From NCBI GenBank assembly GCA_028819075.1, contig JAPPMM010000018.1, forward strand, positions 62,001-126,000: a stretch of 64,000 nucleotides of DNA, read 5' to 3'. The notes beneath the pieces are model-generated. The model was not told where the DNA came from, ran no database searches, and was given only the letters and a program-made list of their open reading frames with translations. The translations under genes and the position numbers were made by a program. Below, in pieces: positions 42,328-51,443 of the stretch (its first letter is position 1; the number at the start of each line of letters is the position of its first letter). The stretch is from Gammaproteobacteria bacterium (GTDB lineage Bacteria; Gemmatimonadota; Gemmatimonadetes; Longimicrobiales; Gaopeijiaceae).

Positions 42328-44157
42328 ATGAAGGTCCGCAACGTCGCAATCATCGCCCATGTCGATCATGGGAAGACCACCCTCGTGGACCAGATGCTCC
42401 GCCAGGCAGGGGTGTTCCGCGAAAACCAGCACGTGCGCGAGCGGGTGATGGATTCGAATCCGCTGGAGCGGGAGCGGGGCATAACGATCCTCTCCAAGAA
42501 CACTTCCGTGCGCTGGGGCGAGTTCAAGATCAACATCGTGGACACTCCGGGCCACGCCGACTTCGGAGGCGAGGTCGAGCGCATCCTGCGCATGGTGGAC
42601 GGGGTGCTGATCCTGGTCGACGCCGCCGAGGGACCGATGCCCCAGACCCGGTTCGTAACGGCCAAGGCGCTCGAGCTGGGCCACGCGCCGGTGGTGGTCA
42701 TCAACAAGGCCGACCGCCCGGACGCGCGCGCCGAAGAGGTCCACGACGAGGTGCTGGAGCTGTTCATGGACCTCGAGGCCACCGACGAGCAGCTCGACGC
42801 CCCCTTCCTGTACGCCTCGGGTCGGGAAGGATGGGCGACACCGGATGCCGATGGGCGCGGCGCCGATCTCGCGCCGCTGTTCGCGGCCGTCGTGGATCAC
42901 GTGCCCGCTCCGCCCGTCGAACCGGCGGGGCCCTTCCAGATGCTGGTCTCGACGCTGGACCATTCCTCCTATGTCGGACGCATCGCGATCGGCCGCGTCG
43001 AGCGCGGGCGCATCCGGCCCGGCCAGGAGGTGGCGCTGCTGCCGATGGGCGCGGCCGGCATGGTCGAGGAGGATGACGCGGCCCGTTCGCGCGCCCTCAA
43101 GGTGTATGGATTCGACGGTCTGGAGCGCGTGGACATCGCGGAAGCCGGTGCGGGAGACATCGTGGCGGTGGCGGGCGTCCCGGGCGTGGAGATCGGCAGG
43201 ACGCTGGCCGATCCGGAGCACCTCGAGCGCCTGAACGGCATCGCCGTGGAGCGGCCCACGATATCGGTCGACTTCGTCGTCAACGACTCGCCCTTTTCCG
43301 GCGAGGGGAAGTACGTGACCACGCGCCAGCTCCGCGAGCGGCTGTTCCGGGAGATGGAGCGCAACGTCGCCCTGAAAGTGGAGGCGACCGACCATCCGGA
43401 CACCTTCCGGGTCGCCGGGCGGGGCGAGCTGCACCTCTCCATCCTCATGGAGACCATGCGCCGCGAGGGCTACGAGTTCCAGGTCTCCCGCCCGCGCGTG
43501 CTCATCCGCGAAGGCCCCGCCGGCGAGCCTCTGGAGCCCTACGAGGAGCTGGTGGCCGAGACGCCGGAAGCCCGGGTGGGCACCGTCATCGAGAAACTGG
43601 GCGGGCGGCGGGGCGAAATGCTCGAGATGAGACCGACGGACCGGGGGCCGATTCGCCTGCGCTTCCGTATTCCGGCACGCGGCCTGTTCGGCTACCGCAC
43701 CGAGTTCCTCACCGACACCCGCGGGGACGGGCTGATGCACCACCGCTTCCTGGAGTACGGGCCGTGGGCGGGGGCGCTGCCCGGACGCGACCGTGGCGCC
43801 GTGGTGGCCGACCGCCGTGGCGCCGCGGTGGCGTACGCCATCTTCGGCCTGCAGGAGCGCGCCACCTTCTTCCTGAAGCCCGGCGCCCCGGTCTACGAGG
43901 GCATGATCGTCGGCGTGCACGTCCGAGCGGGCGACCTGGACGTCAACATGTGCAAGGGAAAGAAGCTCACCAACATCCGGGCGGCGGCCGCGGACGACAA
44001 CATCCGGCTGGAGCCGCCCCGCGTAATCACGCTGGAATCCGCTCTGGAGTTCATCGCGGACGACGAGCTCATCGAAGTAACCCCGGGCGCAATCCGTCTG
44101 CGCAAGCGAATCCTGGATGCCGGGGCCCGCCGGAAGGCGGCGCGCCGCAGAAGGTGA
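42328..44157 (+). CDS. typA: Ribosome-associated GTPase TypA/BipA
   Basis: Encodes 609 residues, normal length. GTPase motifs: AHVDHGKTT (G1), ERGITI (G2), DTPGHADFGG (G3), NKADRPDAR (G4). EF-G-like domains II, III and V follow, then the TypA-specific C-terminal domain with KLGGRRGEMLEM, GLFGYRTEFLTDTRGDG and CKGKKLTNIRAAAADDN. The protein supports 50S assembly and growth under stress or cold. It starts 66 bases after the amidohydrolase and ends four bases before the aminotransferase start. Confidence 0.97.
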   Translation: MKVRNVAIIAHVDHGKTTLVDQMLRQAGVFRENQHVRERVMDSNPLERERGITILSKNTSVRWGEFKINIVDTPGHADFGGEVERILRMVDGVLILVDAAEGPMPQTRFVTAKALELGHAPVVVINKADRPDARAEEVHDEVLELFMDLEATDEQLDAPFLYASGREGWATPDADGRGADLAPLFAAVVDHVPAPPVEPAGPFQMLVSTLDHSSYVGRIAIGRVERGRIRPGQEVALLPMGAAGMVEEDDAARSRALKVYGFDGLERVDIAEAGAGDIVAVAGVPGVEIGRTLADPEHLERLNGIAVERPTISVDFVVNDSPFSGEGKYVTTRQLRERLFREMERNVALKVEATDHPDTFRVAGRGELHLSILMETMRREGYEFQVSRPRVLIREGPAGEPLEPYEELVAETPEARVGTVIEKLGGRRGEMLEMRPTDRGPIRLRFRIPARGLFGYRTEFLTDTRGDGLMHHRFLEYGPWAGALPGRDRGAVVADRRGAAVAYAIFGLQERATFFLKPGAPVYEGMIVGVHVRAGDLDVNMCKGKKLTNIRAAAADDNIRLEPPRVITLESALEFIADDELIEVTPGAIRLRKRILDAGARRKAARRRR

Positions 44158-44161
44158 GACC

Positions 44162-45325
44162 ATGACCGACAACTCGGCGGCGTGCGGCGGCCCGGACGGT
44201 GAGAACGGGTTCGGCCGCTTCTTTCTGCCCGGTCCCACAGAGGTGCGGCCGGCGGTGCTGGCGGCCCAGAAGCGGGCTCTCATCGGGCACCGCGGCGAAC
44301 CCATCAACGCGCTCATGCGCGAGATTCAGCCCGGGTTGCGGGAGGTGTTCGGCACATCGCGGCCGGTACTGTTGTCGACCTCGTCCGCCACCGGCCTCAT
44401 GGAGGCGGCGGTGCGCAACGGCGCGCGGGAGCGGGTGCTGTCGCTCGTGAACGGGGCGTTCTCCGAGCGCTTCGCCCGCATCGCGCGCGCCTGCGGGTTC
44501 GAGGTGGACGTTGTCGACGCGCCGTGGGGCGGCGTGCACGATCCGGATTCCGTGCGGGCCCGCCTGCAGGCGGGGCGCTACGACGCCGTGACCATGGTGC
44601 ATTCCGAGACCTCCACCGGCGCTCTCAACCCTATCGCCGACCTGGCGGCGGCGGTGCGGGAGTTCCCGGACACGCTGGTGCTGGTCGATGCCGTTACCAG
44701 TGCGGGAGGCGCCCCGGTGCAGGCGGACGAGCGGGGCCTCGATTTCGTGCTCGCCGGTTCCCAGAAGGCGATGGCGCTGCCGCCGGGGCTGGCGTTCGGC
44801 GTCGCGTCGGAGCGCATGCTGGAGAGATCCGCGAGCGCGGCACGCAAGGGGGTCTACTTCGACCTGGTCGCGTTCTCCAGTTCTCTGGCGAAGGCACAGA
44901 CGCCGAACACGCCCGCGGTGACGCTGATGTACTCCCTGGCGGAGCAGTTGCGCCACATCTCGGCGGAGGGCCTGGAGAGACGCTGGGCGCGCCACGCGGC
45001 GATGGCGCGAAGGTGCGCCGATTGGGCGGACGCGTCGGGAGAGCGCATCGGTGCGGGGCTGTCGGTGCTGGCACCGGACGGTTTTCGTTCGCCCACAGTG
45101 ACCTGCCTGCTCCTGCCCCCCGGGCGGACCGGTCCGGAGGTCGCGCACGCGATGAAGGAGCGGGGGTTCGTGATCGGAGCAGGATACGGCAGACTCAAAC
45201 CGCGGTCGGTGCGCATCGGCCACATGGGAGACCACACGGTGGAGGAACTGGATCGGGTGCTGGGGGCGTTGGAGGAGGTCCTGCGGGCACCCCCGGGGCA
45301 GGGGCTTGCCGGAGGAAGGCGATGA
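44162..45325 (+). CDS. Class V aminotransferase (serine/alanine-glyoxylate type)
   Basis: Encodes 387 residues. Start set to ATG directly after the typA stop (spacing four bases). Motifs: FLPGPTEVRP, HRGEPINALMREIQPG, substrate/cofactor loops STSSATGLMEAA, HSETSTGA, VDAVTSAGGAPVQ, and the Schiff-base Lys in LAGSQKAMALPPG. The C-terminal GAGYGRLKPRSVRIGHMGDH is family-typical. It overlaps serA by four bases. In organisms lacking classical SerC, this type pairs with SerA to make phosphoserine or to interconvert serine; that use is probable here but not proven. Confidence 0.9.
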   Translation: MTDNSAACGGPDGENGFGRFFLPGPTEVRPAVLAAQKRALIGHRGEPINALMREIQPGLREVFGTSRPVLLSTSSATGLMEAAVRNGARERVLSLVNGAFSERFARIARACGFEVDVVDAPWGGVHDPDSVRARLQAGRYDAVTMVHSETSTGALNPIADLAAAVREFPDTLVLVDAVTSAGGAPVQADERGLDFVLAGSQKAMALPPGLAFGVASERMLERSASAARKGVYFDLVAFSSSLAKAQTPNTPAVTLMYSLAEQLRHISAEGLERRWARHAAMARRCADWADASGERIGAGLSVLAPDGFRSPTVTCLLLPPGRTGPEVAHAMKERGFVIGAGYGRLKPRSVRIGHMGDHTVEELDRVLGALEEVLRAPPGQGLAGGRR

Positions 45326-46929
45326 GCGCGCGCGGCCGCCGGTACGTGGTCGGTGTTGCCGACCAGGTCTCACCCTCGGGGCTCGGCGCGCTCACCGGCG
45401 ACGAGCGCTTCGAGGTGCGCTGGCTGGCGGAGCGTCCGGCGGCGGAGAAGGAACGAGCGATAACCGGGACGGACGCCATTATCGTGCGCAGCGCCACCCG
45501 GATCACCCGGGAACTGATCGAGGCGGCGTCCAGCCTGAAGGTCATCGGGCGGGCCGGAGCCGGGGTGGACAACATAGACCTCGACGCCGCCACCGAGCGC
45601 GGCATCCCGGTGCTGAACGCGCCCGCGGGCAACACCGTCTCCGCCGCGGAGCTCACCTTTGCGCTCATTCTGGCGCTCGCGCGCAAGGTCGTGGCCGCGG
45701 ACCGGTCGGTGCGCGAGATGACCTGGAAGACGCCGGGACTCTCCGGGGTCGAGCTCAACGGCAAGACGCTCGGGCTGGTCGGGGCCGGGAGAATCGGCGG
45801 GGAGGTGGCGCGCCGCGCCCGCGCCTTCGGCATGAGGGTGCTGGTCTACGATCCCTATCTGCCCGCAACCCGCGCCGAGGAGCTGGACGCGCAGCCGAGC
45901 GGCCTCGACCACGTGATCGAGCAGGCGGACTTCCTCAGCCTCCACGTGCCCCTCACTCCCTCCACCACGTCCATGATCGGGGCGAAGCAGCTGCGCCGAA
46001 TGAAGCAGTCGGCCTACCTCGTCAACGCGGCTCGCGGCGGGGTGGTGGACGAGGACGCGCTCGCCCGCGCCCTCCGGGAGGGATGGTTGGCGGGCGCCGC
46101 ACTGGATGTCTTCCGCCAGGAGCCGTTGTCGGCGTCCAGCCCTCTCCTGGGGAGCCCGAACCTCATCCTCAGTCCCCACCTGGGGGCCTCCACCGCGGAG
46201 GCGCAGGAGCTGGTGGCCTCCGAGATCGCGTCGGCCGTGCGCGGAGCGCTGCTCGACGGCGATCTCTCCCGGGCCGTGAATGCGCCCGGCATCGATGGCG
46301 CAACGCTGCGCAAGCTGCGTCCCCTGCTGGAGCTGGGAACCCGGATCGGGCGTCTCGCGTGCGCGCTCGCTTCCGGAGGCATCCGGGGGGTGCAGGTGCG
46401 TTACAGCGGTGCCTCGGAAGAGGCCCCCGGCCCGCTTACCGCCGCGGTGCTGTGCGGGCTGCTGGAGGACATCGTCGGAGGAACGCGCGTCAACGCCGTC
46501 AACGCGGCCCGTCTCGCCGAAGCGCGCGGCATGAGGGTGGTGGCGGCGCGCGCGACCCGGCATCCCGATTACTCCGAGTACCTGGTCACCGAGGTGGAGG
46601 CGGAGGGCGGCCTGTTGCGCGTCGCGGGAGCGCTGCTGGAGGGCACCCACCCCCGCATCGTCGGCATCGGCGGCTTCTCCATCGACCTGGAGCCGCGCGG
46701 ATCCATCGTCATCGTGCGCAATCAGGACAAGCCCGGGGTGATCGCGGGAGTGGGCACGGTGCTGGCGTCCATGGGCTTCAACATCGCCGGATACCACCAG
46801 GCCCGCCTGGAGCCGGGCGGGGACGCCATGGCGGCGGTCTCGGTGGATGGCGAGATCACGCAGGAGCTGCTGGATCGCCTGCGCGAACTGGACCAGATCT
46901 CCTACGTCAAGGCGGCCCGCCTGGGATAG
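45322..46929 (+). CDS. serA: D-3-phosphoglycerate dehydrogenase
   Basis: Encodes 535 residues, the long form. Substrate-binding domain with AIIVRSATRITRELIE and IGRAGAGVDNIDLDAA. NAD-binding domain with LGLVGAGRIGGEVARRARAF, ARGGVVDEDAL and LSPHLGASTAEAQ, the latter holding the catalytic His. Then an intervening ASB domain (VRYSGASEEAPGPLTAAVL) and a C-terminal ACT domain (IVIVRNQDKPGVIAGVGTVL) for serine feedback. It makes phosphohydroxypyruvate, the first step of serine synthesis. Its ATG overlaps the aminotransferase stop (ATGA), so the two enzymes are translationally coupled. Confidence 0.96.
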   Translation: MSARGRRYVVGVADQVSPSGLGALTGDERFEVRWLAERPAAEKERAITGTDAIIVRSATRITRELIEAASSLKVIGRAGAGVDNIDLDAATERGIPVLNAPAGNTVSAAELTFALILALARKVVAADRSVREMTWKTPGLSGVELNGKTLGLVGAGRIGGEVARRARAFGMRVLVYDPYLPATRAEELDAQPSGLDHVIEQADFLSLHVPLTPSTTSMIGAKQLRRMKQSAYLVNAARGGVVDEDALARALREGWLAGAALDVFRQEPLSASSPLLGSPNLILSPHLGASTAEAQELVASEIASAVRGALLDGDLSRAVNAPGIDGATLRKLRPLLELGTRIGRLACALASGGIRGVQVRYSGASEEAPGPLTAAVLCGLLEDIVGGTRVNAVNAARLAEARGMRVVAARATRHPDYSEYLVTEVEAEGGLLRVAGALLEGTHPRIVGIGGFSIDLEPRGSIVIVRNQDKPGVIAGVGTVLASMGFNIAGYHQARLEPGGDAMAAVSVDGEITQELLDRLRELDQISYVKAARLG

Positions 46930-46970
46930 GCGGCCACGCGCCGCTCATCCGGCCCGGCCGGGCCGCTGCC

Positions 46971-48227
46971 TCAGGGGATGACGTTGTAGCGCCGCAGCAC
47001 CTCCAGCGTCTCGTCGATGGGCAGGGCCTCCGCGGTGTTCCCCATCCCCGAAACGGTGGTGGCCTTGAAGAGCGAGTTGTAGACGGCCTCCTCGGTGGCT
47101 TCCACGGTGGCCAGGAAGAGCGACGACATGCGGTTGTTAGCGACCTCCTCGACGGCCAGCACGTCGTCCCCCCCACGCCGCACACCGGATGCAGTCGAGA
47201 AGGCGATCACGTAGTCGCCCGAGCCGTTGCCGGCGAACGATCCGGTGCGCGCCAGCCCCATCATGGCCCGCCGCGCCACGCGCTCGAGCTTGAGGGGGGA
47301 GAGGGGCGCGTCCGTCGCGACCACCATCATGATGGATCCCTGCCCCTCGTCTCCGCCTCCCCGCCCTTCGCCCTGGTCCGCGCCGAAGGGTGTGTCGCTG
47401 CCCGGCGCCGTCCCCTGAAACGAGTAGCGCCCCAGCTCGCGTCCCACCGGCGCCCCCGCGATCGAGAGGATGCCGCCGAAGTTGGACTGCACCAGCACGC
47501 CCACCGTGTACCCGCCCAGCTCGTCGGGCACCACCCGGCTGCTGGTGCCGATGCCGCCCTTCCAGCCGAACGCGCGGGTCCCCGTGCCGGCCCCCACCGA
47601 CCCCTCCTCGACCGGGCCGGTGCGGGCCGACTCGAGTGCCGCGCGCACGTGCTCGGGAGTGATCGGCCGTGATCGGATGTCGTTCAGGCCGCCGTCGTTG
47701 GTCTCGCCCACGACCGGGTTGATGGAGCGCACCCCCTCCATCCCCTCGCGGGCCAGCATCCACTCCGTGAGAGCGTCCGCCGCCTTCCACACGCACAGCG
47801 TGCAGGTGAGCAGGACGGGCGTCTCCAGCTCCCCCAGCTCCCGCACCTGGGTCACGCCGAGCAGTTTGCCGAAGCCGTTGCCGACGTGCATTGCGGCCGG
47901 CACCCGGTCGCGGAAGACGTTCCCTCCGTGTGGCCGGATGGCCGTCACCCCGGTACGGACGCGGTCGCCCTCGCGCACAGTGGCGTGCCCCACCAGCACG
48001 CCCTCCACGTCCGTGATCGCGTTGTAGGGGCCCGGAGCGAAGATGCCTGGCGCGATCCCGACGTCGCGCGCCCGGGGCCGGGGTTCTTCCTGGGCGGAAG
48101 CCGCGGGAGCCCCCGAGCCGAACCCCGCAGCGACGAGCGCAGCGGCGGCGATGAGTGGTCGCGGCCGGAATGAACGGCGACGGGTTCGCGCGGCGGGAAA
48201 CGGAAGGGGCGAAGACAGGACGTTCAC
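46971..48227 (-). CDS. P1-family peptidase (DmpA-like Ntn hydrolase)
   Basis: Encodes 418 residues from a GTG; an in-frame ATG at 48290 would overlap ctaB. The signal peptide contains PLIAAAALVAAGFGSGAPAA and ends SAQ. The family region begins ITDVEGVLVGHATVREGD. The autoproteolysis site is the Gly-Ser in DEGQGSIMMVVATDAPL, where Ser becomes the N-terminal nucleophile. Conserved stretches NPVVGETNDGGLNDI and GNGSGDYVIAFSTA are also present. DmpA-type enzymes release N-terminal D- or beta-amino acids from peptides. It lies downstream of ctaB on the same strand and converges with serA. Confidence 0.9.
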   Translation of the reverse strand: MNVLSSPLPFPAARTRRRSFRPRPLIAAAALVAAGFGSGAPAASAQEEPRPRARDVGIAPGIFAPGPYNAITDVEGVLVGHATVREGDRVRTGVTAIRPHGGNVFRDRVPAAMHVGNGFGKLLGVTQVRELGELETPVLLTCTLCVWKAADALTEWMLAREGMEGVRSINPVVGETNDGGLNDIRSRPITPEHVRAALESARTGPVEEGSVGAGTGTRAFGWKGGIGTSSRVVPDELGGYTVGVLVQSNFGGILSIAGAPVGRELGRYSFQGTAPGSDTPFGADQGEGRGGGDEGQGSIMMVVATDAPLSPLKLERVARRAMMGLARTGSFAGNGSGDYVIAFSTASGVRRGGDDVLAVEEVANNRMSSLFLATVEATEEAVYNSLFKATTVSGMGNTAEALPIDETLEVLRRYNVIP

Positions 48228-48282
48228 GGTCGCGCTCCGGTTCAGGTGGTCGGCAGCCCGCGGAAGAACCCCTCGCGCGGAT

Positions 48283-49167
48283 TCATCCACCGACTGCCAG
48301 GGTATCGACGATCAGCAGCACCAGCAGGCAGGGCTGATAGAGCAGGGTGCCCAGGAAGACCCGGCGCGCTCGACGGTCCGTAAGGCGCCCCGCGGCCGCG
48401 AACGTCACCGCCAGAAGGGCGATGCCCGCCAGCAATGCTCCGGCGGCGTATACGATGCCGGTCAGGTCGAGCAGCACGGGCGCAAGGCTCACCGGAACCA
48501 GCGCGGCGGCGGCCGCCAGCATGCGCAGGCTGAGGAGGCGTCCGTGCTCGTCGCCCGGGGGCGCCATGATGATGCCCGCGCGGGCATAGTCCTCGCGGCA
48601 GATCCACGCCAGCGCGAGGATGTGCGGAAGCTGCCATATGAAGAAGATCCCGAACACCGCGAACGCCTGTGCCGACAACGTGCCCGCCGCGGCACTCCAG
48701 CCCACCAGCACGGGAAGCGCGCCGGGAAACGCGCCCACCAGGCTCGCGAGCGAGGTTCGCGTCTTGAGCGGCGTGTACACCAGCACGTAGAGGGCGCTCG
48801 AGACGAGGGCGAGAATCGAGGGCAGCGCGCCGGCGGCCTCCCACAGGTAGAGGGCCCCGGCCACGGTTAGCAGGAGCCCGAAATCGCGAGCCTCGCGCGG
48901 AGTTACGCGCCCCGACGGGATCGGGCGTGCGCGGGTGCGCGTCATGAGCGCGTCCTCGCGGCGCTCGGCGTACTGGTTGAGCGCCAGCGCGCCACCCGTC
49001 ACCAGTCCCGTCCCCAGCGCCGTGTGGACGATCAACAGAACCCCGAGGGCGCCGCCGACCGCGATATAGCAGGACACCCCGGTCAGGGTCATCACGAAAC
49101 ACGCGATCCCGGGCTTGGTCAGTTCCAGATACGCGCCGGGGCCGCGCGGACCGGTCGTGGAGTTCAT
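48283..49167 (-). CDS. ctaB: Protoheme IX farnesyltransferase (heme O synthase)
   Basis: Encodes 294 residues with about nine membrane helices. Prenyltransferase motif NQYAERREDALMTRTRARPI (N..E...D...M.RT) binds farnesyl diphosphate, and YTPLKTRTSLASLVGAFPGA plus the second site (ICREDYARAGIIMAPPGDEH) are typical of the UbiA family CtaB branch. It attaches farnesyl to heme b for cytochrome oxidase. No oxidase subunit is adjacent. It is divergent from the envelope operon starting at 49269, with the start taken at the ATG of MNSTTGPRG. Confidence 0.93.
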   Translation of the reverse strand: MNSTTGPRGPGAYLELTKPGIACFVMTLTGVSCYIAVGGALGVLLIVHTALGTGLVTGGALALNQYAERREDALMTRTRARPIPSGRVTPREARDFGLLLTVAGALYLWEAAGALPSILALVSSALYVLVYTPLKTRTSLASLVGAFPGALPVLVGWSAAAGTLSAQAFAVFGIFFIWQLPHILALAWICREDYARAGIIMAPPGDEHGRLLSLRMLAAAAALVPVSLAPVLLDLTGIVYAAGALLAGIALLAVTFAAAGRLTDRRARRVFLGTLLYQPCLLVLLIVDTLAVGG

Positions 49168-49268
49168 GTGCTCGGTGCTCGGCGAGCGTAAAGGATTTGG
49201 AGGCGGCAAGTTGCCGGGGGTCGGGGGTACACGCAAGTTCCGCGTGTCTCGTCGCACCTGGTTTTCGG

Positions 49269-51443
49269 ATGTCCATGAAGCAGATCGCCGCCTTCCTTCT
49301 GCTGTGTGCGCTGTCCCTGCCCCATGGGATCGTGGCTCAGCGCAACGCGGCGCGCGCGGCGCTCGAGGAGGGTGTCCGGCTGGCGCAGGAAGGCGATACC
49401 GCCCGTGCCCTGGGCCTTATCGAGCGAGCCGTCACGATCGATCCCGGGTACGCCGAGGCGCACTTCCTCAAGGGGGTGTATCACGCCCGGCAGGCTCCGC
49501 GCAGCACGGGTGACTTCCGTCGCCGCATCATCGCCCGCGAAGCGCTGGACCAGGCGGTGCGCCACGACCCGCAGAATCCCCTGTACCTGCTGGAGCTTGC
49601 CAGGCTCCTGATGATGCAGGAGATCCGCGTGGACGCACGCAGGATGCTCCGGCGGGCGCTGGATGTGGCCGAACGCGCCGACGCGCCCACGCTCGCGGAG
49701 GTCCACTACCAGCTCGGCATCTTCAGCGAGACGACCTGGCGCCGGCTTCGCTACCGCCGCCTTCTCCCCATCGGCATCGCGGAACTCCGCGGGGACATCG
49801 CCTTCGAGAGCGCGAACTACGTCTGGGACGTGCTCCAGGCTTCGGGCTACGCCCCGGGGCAGGGGGCCGCCGCGCGCGAGGCCATGCTCGACCACTTTCA
49901 CCGGGCTCTGACCGCGAATCCCGCGCACACGGGGGCGGCGACCCATCTGCTGGCCTTCTACTACGACAGGGGGCGCATGGCCGAGTTCATGGCCGAAGCC
50001 CTGCGCTTCGTGCGCGCGGCCCCTTCCGAGCCCCGCGCCTATCTCGCGCTCGGCCTGGGACTGCACGCCGAGGGCCGCGACGACGAGGCCGCGGGCGCGT
50101 TCGAATATGCGGTCGAGCTGCTGCCGGAGGAGGTGCGCGCGGATTTCCTGGCGGTCTCGCGGCTGCTCACGCAGGATGACGCGGAGATCTTCGAGGCGCG
50201 GGTCGGCGCGGATCCGGCCGACGCGGCCCGCCGCTTCTGGACCGCGTGGGATCCGCTCTACCTGACGCCTTCAAACGAGTACTGGGCCGAGTACCTGTCG
50301 CGCATGGCCTACGTCGATCTCCGGTTCGGTCTGCCCGAGTACGATGTCCCGGGATGGCGCACCGACCGGGGCGAGATCTGGGTGCGCTACGGAAGACCGC
50401 TGCGCCAGGCGAGTTTCGGGGCCAACACGACGTCCGCCGGAGACCTGGAGTCCACCGGTCGGGTGACGACCGTTTGGAGCTACGGAAGGAACGGTCCGGT
50501 GTTCGTGTTCCGGGGCATGCCGGGATACCGCGGAGCCACCTTCGCCAACGACTTCCGCTTCTACGCCGAGAACTACCGGGCGCGCCAGCCCGCGCGCTTC
50601 ACGGCGCCGTCGCTTCCCGCGCTCCTGCAGGTACCCGCTCAAATCGCGCGCTTCCGGGGTGTGGACGACGAGATCGATCTGGAGGTGTACGCGGCCGTCC
50701 CCCTGGATTCGCTCCGCGAGGCGGTCGGGATGGCGGCGGCCACCTTCGAAACCGGCCTCTTCGTGGTCGAGCCCGACGGGGCCGAGATTCGCCGCGTTAC
50801 CGAGGCTCGGCAGGTGACCTTCGAGGCAGGCCGCGCGCTTCCCCTGAACTGGCGCACGACCGTGCCCGCCGGGCAGCCGCACATCGTGTCGGCGGAAGCG
50901 CGTGACCCGCTCAGCTGGGCGGCCGCCGTGCACCGGGCGCGCGTGGACGCCCGCAGCTTTCCCACCGGCGAACCGAGCGTAAGCGACATCCTCCTGACCC
51001 GGTCGCTCGAAGTCGTCACGGATCCTCCGCGCACGCGCACCGACTTCCGCATGGTGCCCGAGCCCACGCTCACCTACGCCCCCGATGACGAGATCGGCGT
51101 CTACTTCGAGCTCTACAACCTGCTGCCCGACTCGAACCAGGTCGCGTCCTACGACCTGGAGCTGGCGGTGACGGTGGAGGAGATCCATCGGACCGGGTCG
51201 TTGGTGCAGCTGCTGGGCGAGCTGGCGGACCGTTGGGGGCTGAGCGCCGAGGGCGACCAGGCCGTGCGCCTCACCTTCAGCAAGCAGAACCAGGTGCAGG
51301 CGAGGGACATGCTGCCCGAGTACTTCACCATCCAGCTCGACGAGCCGCCGCCGGGCCGCTACGGGCTGCGGCTGCGGGTCCTGGACCGCAATGCGCTCGT
51401 CCAGGTGGACGTGGAGCGGGAGTTCCAGGTGCGGGAGCCGTGA
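49269..51443 (+). CDS. GWxTD-domain protein with N-terminal TPR region
   Basis: Encodes 724 residues with a signal peptide (MKQIAAFLLLCALSLPHGIV). TPR-like helical pairs fill about residues 25-310 (AALEEGVRLAQEGDTARALG, AYLALGLGLHAEGRDDEAAG). The GWxTD domain follows, with FWTAWDPLYLTPSNEYWAEY and GWRTDRGEIWVRYGRP, then a beta-rich C-terminal part (LPEYFTIQLDEPPPGRYGLR). The family is common in Gemmatimonadota, Acidobacteria and Bacteroidota; function is not established but is probably in the periplasm. It overlaps the next gene by GTGA and heads the long envelope operon. Confidence 0.9.
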   Translation: MSMKQIAAFLLLCALSLPHGIVAQRNAARAALEEGVRLAQEGDTARALGLIERAVTIDPGYAEAHFLKGVYHARQAPRSTGDFRRRIIAREALDQAVRHDPQNPLYLLELARLLMMQEIRVDARRMLRRALDVAERADAPTLAEVHYQLGIFSETTWRRLRYRRLLPIGIAELRGDIAFESANYVWDVLQASGYAPGQGAAAREAMLDHFHRALTANPAHTGAATHLLAFYYDRGRMAEFMAEALRFVRAAPSEPRAYLALGLGLHAEGRDDEAAGAFEYAVELLPEEVRADFLAVSRLLTQDDAEIFEARVGADPADAARRFWTAWDPLYLTPSNEYWAEYLSRMAYVDLRFGLPEYDVPGWRTDRGEIWVRYGRPLRQASFGANTTSAGDLESTGRVTTVWSYGRNGPVFVFRGMPGYRGATFANDFRFYAENYRARQPARFTAPSLPALLQVPAQIARFRGVDDEIDLEVYAAVPLDSLREAVGMAAATFETGLFVVEPDGAEIRRVTEARQVTFEAGRALPLNWRTTVPAGQPHIVSAEARDPLSWAAAVHRARVDARSFPTGEPSVSDILLTRSLEVVTDPPRTRTDFRMVPEPTLTYAPDDEIGVYFELYNLLPDSNQVASYDLELAVTVEEIHRTGSLVQLLGELADRWGLSAEGDQAVRLTFSKQNQVQARDMLPEYFTIQLDEPPPGRYGLRLRVLDRNALVQVDVEREFQVREP

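Noticed and set aside
46949-46964. Palindrome CGGCCCGGCCGGGCCG between serA and the P1 peptidase gene
   Set aside because: It is self-complementary without a loop and has no T-run, so it does not support a terminator call.
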